The notes beneath the pieces were generated by a model, which was not told where the DNA came from, ran no database searches, and saw nothing but the letters and a program-made list of their open reading frames with translations. A program made the position numbers and the translations under genes. This document shows, in pieces, positions 8,406 to 15,489 of a stretch of DNA of 64,000 nt. This stretch comes from CBDFLS01 sp965249185 (lineage in GTDB: Bacteria; Chloroflexota; Dehalococcoidia; Lucifugimonadales; Australimonadaceae): assembly GCA_965249185.1 (NCBI GenBank), contig CBDFLS010000002.1, positions 992,001 through 1,056,000 on the forward strand, given 5' to 3'. How positions within the stretch are numbered: the stretch's first letter is position 1; each line of letters starts with the position of its first letter.

Positions 8406-9692
8406 TCACGAATGGGTCGGCCCGTCGCCGTTAGGGGTCTCATGGTTCTGGCTGATCTGGTCGGCGAGCTCGGAGCGGTGGACCTCGCCCACTAGCCTCC
8501 CCTCCTTGTCCACAACGGGGATGAGCTGGTTGGAGGCGAGGCTCAGGGGAATCAGCTCGTCCAGGGGGGTGTCGGGCAAGACCGTCACATCTTCGGTCAA
8601 TTCAGACTTCACCTGGGATTTGCCCGCACGTTCCGCGACATTTGCCCCCTCCAACGTCAGCAGGCCCTTGTATTTACCCAACGCGTCGACCACCACTGCC
8701 GCGAGAACGCCGTTGCCGCGCATGGCCAGGAGCGCCGCCTGGGGGCTCTGGTAGTCCATGACCACGGTGCCAGGCCGCGCCATCACGCGAGCGGTGGTAA
8801 GCACCGCCTCCCGGCGCACGTCCTGGGTGAACTCCGCTACGTAGCTATTGGCAGGCGCAAGGACGATGTCCTCGGGGGTGCCAAGCTGGACCACAACGCC
8901 GTCGCGCATGATCGCGACACGGTCGCCAAGCTTCAGCGCCTCGTTCAGATCGTGGGTGATGAAAAGTATGGTCTTGCGCAGCTCCCGCTGGAGCCTGATG
9001 AGCTCGTCCTGCATGTTCCGTCGGATGAGCGGATCGAGCCCGCTGAACGGCTCGTCCATGAGCAAAATGTCCGGCTGCATGGTCAAGGCCCGGGCCAGGC
9101 CGACCCGCTGCTGCATGCCGCCGCTCAGCTCCGAGGGGTACGCCTTCTCCCACCCCTTCAGCCCCACCAACTCCAGCACCCCCAAGGTCTTGGTGTAGCG
9201 CTCTCCCTTGGGCATCCCCGACACCTCCAGCCCGAAGGCGGCGTTGTCGAGCACGTTGCGGTGGGGCAGCAGGCCGAAGTGCTGGAACACCATGGCCACT
9301 TTCTTGCGGCGGAAGTCCCGGAGCTGATTCTCGTGGTACTCGAGGACGTTCTCGCCATCGACCCACACATCGCCTGAGGTGGGCTCCAGCAGACGGGTGA
9401 GGCACCGGACCAACGTGGATTTCCCGCTTCCCGAGAGCCCCATGACCACGAAGGTCTCACCCTTGGCCACCTCGAAGCTCACATCCCGCAGCGCCATCAC
9501 CAGCCCTGTCTCGGAGATCATCTCTTCGCGGGTCTTCCCCGAATGCTCCGGCTCAAGGGCGCGCTCAGGCCTTTCGCCGAATACTTTCCACAACGACCGG
9601 ATGGAGATGACCGTATCCCCGGAGGGTGGAGCAGGCGCCAGTTCAGCCGGCTCCGTCGCGAGCGTCCCTGTTTTAATGCTTTTCTGTGTCAC
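8406..9692 (-). CDS. Glycine betaine/proline-type ABC transporter ATPase with CBS domains
   Basis: A 428-residue ProV/OpuAA-type ATPase. Walker A is GLSGSGKST, the Q-loop region MVFQHFGLLPHRN, the signature LSGGMQQRV, Walker B ILLMDEP, and the switch His is in FITHDLNEA. An N-terminal ERALEPEHSGKTREEMISETG insert is typical of ProV. The C-terminal 150 residues form a CBS pair (PLDELIPLSLASNQLIPVVDKEGRLVGEV), which in OpuA senses ionic strength and gates transport. The start is GTG 9692 with AAGGAG upstream. First gene of the operon; a TTGACA promoter lies about 200 nt upstream. Confidence 0.92.
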   Translation of the reverse strand: MTQKSIKTGTLATEPAELAPAPPSGDTVISIRSLWKVFGERPERALEPEHSGKTREEMISETGLVMALRDVSFEVAKGETFVVMGLSGSGKSTLVRCLTRLLEPTSGDVWVDGENVLEYHENQLRDFRRKKVAMVFQHFGLLPHRNVLDNAAFGLEVSGMPKGERYTKTLGVLELVGLKGWEKAYPSELSGGMQQRVGLARALTMQPDILLMDEPFSGLDPLIRRNMQDELIRLQRELRKTILFITHDLNEALKLGDRVAIMRDGVVVQLGTPEDIVLAPANSYVAEFTQDVRREAVLTTARVMARPGTVVMDYQSPQAALLAMRGNGVLAAVVVDALGKYKGLLTLEGANVAERAGKSQVKSELTEDVTVLPDTPLDELIPLSLASNQLIPVVDKEGRLVGEVHRSELADQISQNHETPNGDGPTHS

Positions 9693-9894
9693 ATCACTCC
9701 TTGCTGCAACGGCAGGTCCTTTACAGCGCAGCCAAACCTAGAGCTTGAACCACTACGAACGCATCCGACTTAGGGGGATACTTAGTGGAATTCAGGGGTT
9801 TGGGGACCAAGAGGCGATCTCCTCGTAATTGCGTCGGTGTTCTGTGCTTGCCAAGCACCGAGAAATCATTATTGAGGGAGAGGACGCAGCCCAA

Positions 9895-9923
9895 ACCGTA
9901 GACGCCTCCCACCCTCCTGTCAA
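9895..9923 (-). promoter_or_regulatory. Candidate promoter of the osmoprotectant ABC operon
   Basis: On the minus strand a perfect TTGACA (9918-9923) stands 17 nt from TACGGT (9895-9900), a weak -10. It precedes the ATPase start by about 200 nt. The intervening leader (9693-9894) has no gene I would defend; a 63-codon frame there lacks a ribosome site and family features. Confidence 0.35.
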
Positions 9924-10156
9924 CTTGACAAATCAGGCAAAATATGCCTGCGAATCAGGGCCTCGAAGGGCTTTCCCTAGAGCCATTATGGCGCCTCAAC
10001 CCACATTTCCCAGATCAGCCGCGTGGGTGCGTCGTAATCCGGTAAGAGTGCTGCCTATTTGAGCCGCCTACCTGGGCATTATGGGCAGTGTGGGTGCTAG
10101 ACTGGCCGAGCTAGCGGGTCTAGTTCTGGATACCGCAATCTCGCTGGAGGCACCCA

Positions 10157-11512
10157 ATGGGTGAAAGCTCCGACACCCCTTTGAAGCTCCAATTCGACCG
10201 CAGAGTCCGCCTGGATTTTCGTGGCGCTACCATCACCTCGGACGCCGGACTCCTGGCATGCCGCGAGCTTGATGCCGCTCTGGGGCTCACAGAGACAGCC
10301 AACGATTATATCCATGAAAGCCGCACCGGCCGCAATGTGCAACACCCGCTGTTGCCCTTGCTCAGACAATCGGTGTATAGCCGTCTCGCTGGCTATGAGG
10401 ACACCAACGACGCTGAACGGCTTGCCCAAGACCCGGCTATGCGTGTCATCGTCGGGTGGCAAGGTACTGATAAGCAGGCAGCCAGCACCAATACTATGAG
10501 CCGATTTGAGACTGAGGTGTTAACCGAAGAGGAAAACCTGGATGGGCTTGCGCGCCTGAATGTTGAGTGGGTGGACAGGGCCATGGCCCAGACATCTCAC
10601 CAGCGAGTTATCCTAGACATGGACAGCTCTGAAAGCCCGGTGCATGGGCAGCAAGAGGGAGTCGCCTACAACGGCCACTTCGAGTCCGTATGTTATCACC
10701 CGCTCTTCCTGTTCAACCATTTCGGAGATTGCGAGGGTGCAATGCTTCGCCCGGGCAACGTCCACAGCGCTGAGCGGTGGCGGGAGGTTCTGGAGCCAGT
10801 CGTGAAGCGATACCAGGAGAAAGGAGTCCGGCTGCTGTTCCGGGCCGATGCTGCCTTTGCCAAGCCCGAGGTGTACGAGTACCTGGAGTCAAGGGACACT
10901 GGCTACGCTATGCGGCTTCCGGCCAACGAGGTATTACAAGGAAACATCCGGCACCTGCTGAAGCGGCCCGTGGGCAGGCCGCCTAAAGCCTGCCCTGAGC
11001 CTGTCGAAGGGAAGCCCGTAGTCCGGTATCACGACTTCGTTTACCAGGCCCAGAGCTGGGACATTCCCCGGCGTGTGGTCGCCAAGGTGGAGTGGCGCCA
11101 GGGTGAGCTATTCCCGAGGGTCGGGTTCGTCGTCACCAACCTCAACCTACCGCCGGCAGGCGTAACCCACTTCTACAACGGGCGGGGCACGGCCGAGCAG
11201 TGGATCAAGGAAGGTAAATACGCCCTGAACTGGACGCGGCTCTCGTGTCACAGGTTCGTTGCTAACCAGGTGAGGCTGTGGCTGTTTGTGCTGGCCTACA
11301 ACCTGGGCAACTTCATGAGAAGGCTGACTTTGCCAGAGTCAGTGAAACACTGGTCACTGCGAAGCGTGCAGACCAAGCTCATCAAGATGGGTGGACGTCT
11401 GGTGCGGCATGCCAGGAGGTTGGTGTTTCAGCTTGCTGAGGTGGCAGTGTCCCGGGAGGTATTCCGGCAAGTGTTGGAGCGTATCGCCGGGCTCCATCCA
11501 GCACCAGGGTAG
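10157..11512 (+). CDS. IS1380-family transposase
   Basis: A 451-residue DDE transposase of the IS1380 family. Catalytic contexts are LDMDSSESPVHGQQEG (first Asp), LLFRADAAFAKPEVYEYLE (second Asp), and the YNGRGTAEQWIKEGK block (Y-x2-R-x3-E-x3-K style) with the Glu. Start ATG 10157 follows GGAGG. An odd feature is a 7-residue insert, CPEPVEG (10991-11011), between GRPPKA and KPVVRY. It is the in-frame translation of a 21-nt intergenic-type palindrome and was evidently tolerated. This is the only full-length copy here and could mobilise both elements. Confidence 0.92.
   Translation: MGESSDTPLKLQFDRRVRLDFRGATITSDAGLLACRELDAALGLTETANDYIHESRTGRNVQHPLLPLLRQSVYSRLAGYEDTNDAERLAQDPAMRVIVGWQGTDKQAASTNTMSRFETEVLTEEENLDGLARLNVEWVDRAMAQTSHQRVILDMDSSESPVHGQQEGVAYNGHFESVCYHPLFLFNHFGDCEGAMLRPGNVHSAERWREVLEPVVKRYQEKGVRLLFRADAAFAKPEVYEYLESRDTGYAMRLPANEVLQGNIRHLLKRPVGRPPKACPEPVEGKPVVRYHDFVYQAQSWDIPRRVVAKVEWRQGELFPRVGFVVTNLNLPPAGVTHFYNGRGTAEQWIKEGKYALNWTRLSCHRFVANQVRLWLFVLAYNLGNFMRRLTLPESVKHWSLRSVQTKLIKMGGRLVRHARRLVFQLAEVAVSREVFRQVLERIAGLHPAPG
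10991..11011 (+). repeat. 21-nt dispersed repeat inserted in frame in the transposase
   Basis: The 21-nt segment starts CCCTGAGCCTGTCGAAGG-like after TG and encodes CPEPVEG. Its reverse complement core, CTTCGACAGGCTCA, also occurs in the intergenic repeat near 519-540, and related forms occur at 28440-28490 and 49136-49165. The same insert is at 5037-5057 in the left copy, so it predates the duplication of the element. Confidence 0.75.
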
Positions 11513-11696
11513 CGATTATCCTTGAGGTCATCAGAGGTGAAGAGAGGCAACCAAGGGCGAGGTGCGCGCCCGGAGGAGTTTGAAGGGAGTGCAAACGTGG
11601 TGAAAGCCACCTCCGCTGCCTGGGGCCGCTAACGCACCACGCCGAGAGATGGTTTTGTGAGCTTGATTGGATGGTTGACGGCATCCGTGACTGATA

Positions 11697-12467
11697 CTAC
11701 GATGGCTCTCGTCGAGGATGGTGCGTTGCTTGGACCCAGGCAGCTTGATATGCGTAATTCCGGTTGATACTGCCCGTGAACCCTGTTGATTCGAAGGTGG
11801 AGACGAAAACGGCCAGTTCGTTGTCGCTCATGAGGGGCTCACCGAGTGGCGTTTCGGCCGTGGCGAGATTGATCATCGCCATACCTGGCGCCGGCGCTGC
11901 GAGGGGTTCGTTCTTCCGGTACATGTTGCGAAGGAACTGGAACGTGTTTTCATTGAGTACGGCGTCTGCGACGCCTGGGTGTCGGTTGAAGTGGACAAAG
12001 TAGAAGTCTTCGCCCAGCATGCCTTCCAGCAGCTCGACCCAAGGTTTTTCTCCGCGCTCTTGGTAAGGCAGGCTCAGATTTATCACTCTATTTACACGGT
12101 TTGGATGCAGTAGGGCCAGCCCCCAAACGACCATTGCACCCCAATCATGACCGACGAAGGTTGCATCTTCGTATTCGTAGTGATCGAGAAGTGCGATGAG
12201 ATCGCCCGACAAGTGTTCGATGTCATATTCTGTTACTTCGGTCGGTCGGGATGAGTTGCCATAACCCCGCTGGTTTGGGACGATGACGTGGTAGCCGGCT
12301 GCGGCAAGAGCGGGCACCTGATGGCGCCAAGAAAAGGCATGCTCTGGCCAGCCGTGACAGAGCACAATAGGGTTTCCTGCGTTTTCTTGACCGGCTTCAA
12401 AGACTTCGAGTTCCACACCGTTGACTGGAATAAGAGTGGGCTCGGGAAAATCGGTTGGATTGGACAT
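11697..12467 (-). CDS. Epoxide hydrolase/haloalkane dehalogenase-like alpha/beta hydrolase, 3'-truncated by IS
   Basis: The N-terminal 230 residues are a clear alpha/beta hydrolase: HGWPEHAFSW gives the oxyanion HGxP motif, PNQRGYGNSSRP follows, and GHDWGAMVVW is the nucleophile elbow with Asp. This pattern is that of soluble epoxide hydrolases. Native sequence ends at about FTGSI; the last 24 residues (from 11767 down) are read from the IS1380-type copy. The C-terminal part with the catalytic His is gone, so activity is unlikely. ATG 12467 follows GAGGAG; a longer frame to 13112 runs through the IS1595 transposase and is not real. Confidence 0.8.
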   Translation of the reverse strand: MSNPTDFPEPTLIPVNGVELEVFEAGQENAGNPIVLCHGWPEHAFSWRHQVPALAAAGYHVIVPNQRGYGNSSRPTEVTEYDIEHLSGDLIALLDHYEYEDATFVGHDWGAMVVWGLALLHPNRVNRVINLSLPYQERGEKPWVELLEGMLGEDFYFVHFNRHPGVADAVLNENTFQFLRNMYRKNEPLAAPAPGMAMINLATAETPLGEPLMSDNELAVFVSTFESTGFTGSINRNYAYQAAWVQATHHPRREPS

Positions 12468-12576
12468 TGAGGCTCCTCTGTATCTTTTTGGCGTGATCAT
12501 TGCCCATAGAATCGCCCTTATCCAACCTGTGGACGAGTTTTTTCGTGGCGTTGGGTTGCCCGCGTCAAAAGGGTAA

Positions 12577-13421
12577 GGGTAAAGTCCCGTTTTAGCCACC
12601 GGATTAGCTTTGAAGCAGCTTGAACAATGTCTTAACCTGTTCTGGTCCCAACAGACGCCGATGATTGTAGCGCCAGACATACTCAGCAAGATAGAGGGGC
12701 AGCCGTTCTCGGCGGACTCCCCCCTTGGCTGCCAGACGCCGCTTGAGATAACCCCAGAAGCCCTCCAAGCCGTTGACGTGGCTCCCTTGCCGATCGCTGA
12801 ACGCCTGGCTGTGGTCCACAAGCCGGTGGACGTAGCCCCCCGCTGCGACGCCCGTGTAGCTGGTAAAGGTGTCCGAGCAGACGATGGAGCCACGTTGCAC
12901 GCGTTGGTGTAGGAGCGGCAGCAGCGTCTTGGCTTCCACGTTAGGTACCACTTGCGCCCACACCAGGCCACCTCGACACAGGATCCCAAAGACAGCTTGC
13001 TTAGTGGTTCCACGGCCCCGCTTCGTGCCCTGAACACGCTTTGCCAGGCGCCTGTTGCGCCAGGAACCTCCCAGGTAGGTCTCGTCGACCTCCACCACGC
13101 CGGAGAAGACATGGGGAACGTCCCGGACCATGGCCTGGCGCACCACGATCAGGGCTCGCAGGACTCGCTTTCGCTCCAGGCGGGCCTCCTGGGCAATCAC
13201 CTCGGCACTCTGCCCCAAGACGAACCAGCGCAACAGTCGCCGCCACTCCCCTGGCGACAACCGAAGCGGCAGCGCCCTGGGCACCCACTCGTAGTGGCAG
13301 GCTGCACAACGACTCTTACCTCGCCGAATGCTCCAGCTCTTGGCGTGTTGACATCGAGGGCACCCAATCTTCCGTCCCATGCCACCATTCTCTCACAGGT
13401 GGCTGTTTTGGGACTATACCC
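12577..13421 (-). mobile_element. IS1595-family insertion sequence with target duplication
   Basis: An 845-bp element with one transposase and imperfect 24-bp terminal inverted repeats (12577-12600 and 13398-13421; shared GGGTA.AGTCCC and AGCCACC blocks). The 7-mer AGGGTAA flanks it directly on both sides (12570-12576 and 13422-13428), matching the roughly 8-bp duplication of this family. The target was a small ORF (see 12518-13480). All parts look intact. Confidence 0.85.
12604..13380 (-). CDS. IS1595-family transposase (ISXO2-like DDE)
   Basis: A 258-residue transposase. An N-terminal zinc ribbon (CPRCQ at residues 8-12 and CAAC near 31-34) is followed by a helix-turn-helix region and the ISXO2-like catalytic domain: VEVDETYLGG (first Asp), CSDTFTSY (second Asp) and HVNGLEGFWGYLKRR (Asn-x2-Glu). 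The C-terminal YVWRYNHRRL is typical. Length matches the family and no lesion is visible. It is the sole gene of its element. Confidence 0.93.
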   Translation of the reverse strand: MGRKIGCPRCQHAKSWSIRRGKSRCAACHYEWVPRALPLRLSPGEWRRLLRWFVLGQSAEVIAQEARLERKRVLRALIVVRQAMVRDVPHVFSGVVEVDETYLGGSWRNRRLAKRVQGTKRGRGTTKQAVFGILCRGGLVWAQVVPNVEAKTLLPLLHQRVQRGSIVCSDTFTSYTGVAAGGYVHRLVDHSQAFSDRQGSHVNGLEGFWGYLKRRLAAKGGVRRERLPLYLAEYVWRYNHRRLLGPEQVKTLFKLLQS

Positions 13422-13585
13422 AGGGTAATTGCGACCTTCAATGCGATAGCTACTGCCACCCACTTCTTCATTGCGTTCATTACAGTCCTCCTTAGCGTTT
13501 CCCCTATTCAGGGTTAGTCTGTGCCTGTTGTCACTTTAATTGGAGTGGCGTCCTTCGTAATCGGTACAAAGGTTGATTTCGCCAA

Positions 13586-13616
13586 AGCAAAAAGGCTGAC
13601 CATGGAGTCAGCCTTT
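13586..13616 (-). terminator. Probable intrinsic terminator (minus strand)
   Basis: The inverted repeat AAAGGCTGAC/GTCAGCCTTT (13591-13600 and 13607-13616, 6-nt loop) is followed on the minus strand by a T-rich tract. It could stop transcripts coming from the helicase direction before they reach the IS region. Confidence 0.5.
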
Positions 13617-13979
13617 CGACCGATGCCCGACACAATCTAACGACTAGATCTTGATGATTTCCTTTTGGAGCGGGCCGCATCGGGAGTTGCTCAGGAACAG
13701 ATTCAGGACGGTTGGGCCGCCTCCGTTTCGGAGCGGGGCTTGGGAGCCAGTAGGTGCGGCTGTGGGTGAGCCTAGGCCACGAGCGAGGCTGACGCCGTGA
13801 GCGCTCCCGACTCGGCCAGCACCGCCTGGGACGCCGCCTTCGGCCTGCTGCTCACGATCGCCGAGGCATCGCGGGCGTCGACGTACACCGCCTCGCGCCC
13901 TGCCGGCGAGGGCTTGATGGGGTTAGCGTGTGACCGGCTATTGGGAACCGCTTATGGGTGCAGGGCTGTGCCCTGCCTG
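13617..13979. other. Non-coding gap, no supported gene
   Basis: About 360 bp of mixed composition between the terminator and the helicase stop. It carries the 18-mer CCGCTTATGGGTGCAGGG (13948-13965), shared in inverse with 368-385. A plus-strand open frame from 13797 runs antisense into the helicase and has no ribosome site; I do not call it. Confidence 0.5.
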
Positions 13980-15425
13980 CTATCGTCGGGGAGCCGTTTT
14001 GTAGATCGAGGCCTTGTGGCGCTCCAGGCTCTCGATCCCTACATGGGCGACGAGCGCATCGAACTCCTTCAGGTCCCACTCCGCCACGAACGTCATGGCG
14101 GTGCCATCGCGGCCCATGCGGGCGGTCCGGCCGATGCGGTGGATGTACTCCTCCACATTGTCCGGAATGTCGTAGTTCACCACGTGCTCGACGCTGGGGA
14201 TGTCGAGGCCCCGGGAGGCTAGGTTGGTGGCGATGAGCACTCGCAGGTCGCCGTTGCGGAAGTGCCGCATGGCGTCGTCCCGCTCATTCTGACTCATGCC
14301 CCCGTGGATGCCGCGCACCGAGTAGCCCTTGCGGTTCAGGGCGGGCACCAGCCTATCGATGCCCATCTGGGTGCGCCGGAAGACCAGCGTCTGCCCCGGG
14401 CCCCAGATGTCGAGCAATTCCATAAGCGCATCCATCTTCTCGCTTCCCGCCACCTCGCAGTACATCTGCCGCACCTCGGGCACGGGCTCCGCCTCCTCTC
14501 CGATACGCACCCACAGCGGCTCGTGGAGGTAGGAGCGGATGAGGCGGTGAATGGTCGAGGGCACCGTGGCGCTGAAGAGGGCCGTCTGTCGTTCCCTGGG
14601 CGTCATGCGCAGGATTCTGCGAATGTCCGGGAAGAAGCCGATGTCCAGCATCTGGTCGGCCTCGTCCAGCACGGCGGTCCGGACCTGGTCGATGCGCAAC
14701 GTGCGCCGCTCCAGGTGGTCGATGACGCGGCCGGGTGTGCCCACCACCACGTGCACGCCGCGCGCTAGTGCGTCGAGCTGGCGATTGATGGGCTGGCCTC
14801 CGTAGAGGGTGACGATACTGATGCCGCGGTACTTCGCGATGCGCTGGAGCTCGCCGGTCACCTGAACGGCCAGCTCACGGGTCGGCACCAGCACGATGGC
14901 CTGCACCCGCTTCTCTCTCGCGTCCACCAGCTCCACTAGCGGGATGCCGAAGCCCGCCGTCTTCCCCGTGCCGGTCTGGGCCTGGCCCACCACGTCGTAG
15001 CCGTCAAGCATCGGCTGGATGATGCGCTCCTGGATGGGCGTGGGCGCGCTGTAGCCCATGTCGCTCAAGGCACGGTGCAACGGCGCCGAGACGGCCACGC
15101 CGCCGAAGCGGTGGTCACGGGGCTGGGGCCCCAGCGGGGCGACGGCCCCATCGTTACGCACCGGTGGTTCCGGCCGTGCGCCGTTATTAGGCCGTGCGCT
15201 GTTGGAGCCGTTATCCGGCCGGCCGCCGTTGGAGGAGGAGCGAGGCCGCCTCCGTCGCGAGCCCTGGTTGCCGGCGGGCCTGGCATCCGAGCGCACGGCG
15301 AGGTCGGCCCTGGGAGGCGTTGCGATGGCGGAAGGCGCTGGCAGGTCGGGGAGGGGGGGCTGGGGTTCTGCGGTTGGTTCCGGTTCTCGTCGAGTCCGAA
15401 GCTTGGAGAGTATGGTTTTGAGCAT
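13980..15425 (-). CDS. DEAD-box RNA helicase
   Basis: About 481 residues. An Arg/Asn/Pro-rich disordered N-terminus (residues 1-100) precedes the helicase core: Q motif (PTPIQERII), motif I AQTGTGKT, Ia PTRELAVQ, II VLDEADQMLD, III SATVP, IV-V GIHGGMSQNERDDAM and LIATNLASRGLDIP, VI HRIGRTARMGR. It is an RhlE/DeaD/CsdA-like ATP-dependent RNA unwinding enzyme, likely for ribosome assembly or mRNA turnover. I place the start at ATG 15425; a GTG at 15443 is possible and neither has a clear ribosome site. It follows gatA on the same strand after 64 nt. Confidence 0.92.
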   Translation of the reverse strand: MLKTILSKLRTRREPEPTAEPQPPLPDLPAPSAIATPPRADLAVRSDARPAGNQGSRRRRPRSSSNGGRPDNGSNSARPNNGARPEPPVRNDGAVAPLGPQPRDHRFGGVAVSAPLHRALSDMGYSAPTPIQERIIQPMLDGYDVVGQAQTGTGKTAGFGIPLVELVDAREKRVQAIVLVPTRELAVQVTGELQRIAKYRGISIVTLYGGQPINRQLDALARGVHVVVGTPGRVIDHLERRTLRIDQVRTAVLDEADQMLDIGFFPDIRRILRMTPRERQTALFSATVPSTIHRLIRSYLHEPLWVRIGEEAEPVPEVRQMYCEVAGSEKMDALMELLDIWGPGQTLVFRRTQMGIDRLVPALNRKGYSVRGIHGGMSQNERDDAMRHFRNGDLRVLIATNLASRGLDIPSVEHVVNYDIPDNVEEYIHRIGRTARMGRDGTAMTFVAEWDLKEFDALVAHVGIESLERHKASIYKTAPRR

Positions 15426-15489
15426 GTGCGCGCAGTGTAACACACCGGCTGGCGTGTGGGGAACGAGGCTGCTGATCTTCGGCGGGCCG

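Larger units (their letters stand above)
4281..11767. mobile_element. Composite-transposon-like block carrying an osmoprotectant ABC transporter
   Basis: Two copies of a 1,768-bp IS1380-type element in opposite orientation (4281-6048 and 10000-11767) bracket 3,951 bp holding a three-gene glycine betaine/proline-type ABC transporter and nothing else. By eye the copies differ at only about six bases. The outer ends interrupt unrelated genes on both sides (protease on the left, alpha/beta hydrolase on the right). No matching 4-bp target duplication is visible at the outer ends, so either it has aged or the block formed by rearrangement. Confidence 0.6.
10000..11767 (+). mobile_element. IS1380-type element, right copy (intact)
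   Basis: A 1,768-bp element holding one intact 451-codon transposase, inverse of 4281-6048. The outer end (11767) cuts an epoxide-hydrolase-like gene. The inner end abuts the transporter operon leader. About 250 bp beyond the transposase stop (11513-11767) is non-coding but shared by both copies, so it belongs to the element. Confidence 0.75.
12518..13480 (-). pseudogene. Small ORF (36 codons) split by the IS1595 element
   Basis: ATG at 13478-13480 has an excellent ribosome site (AAGGAGG, 6 nt spacing). The frame starts MNAMKKWVAVAIALK and runs into the IS. If the IS and one AGGGTAA copy are removed, the frame stays open across the join and ends at TAA 12518-12520, giving a 36-residue peptide with a hydrophobic N-terminal half and a charged tail. 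This resembles a small single-helix membrane peptide. No family is recognised, and whether it was ever functional is unknown. Confidence 0.4.

Noticed and set aside
9721..9912. 63-codon minus-strand frame in the transporter leader
   Set aside because: No ribosome site and no recognisable features; more likely untranslated leader.
4277..11771. Target-site duplication of the composite element
   Set aside because: Bases just outside (GGCG on the left, TACT on the right) do not match, and individual copies show none either.
12468..13112. N-terminal extension of the epoxide-hydrolase-like frame
   Set aside because: It reads through the IS1595 transposase in a wrong frame; the true start with GAGGAG is at 12467.
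13797..14222. 141-codon plus-strand frame upstream of and over the helicase 3' end
   Set aside because: No ribosome site, antisense to the helicase for more than half its length, no family features.
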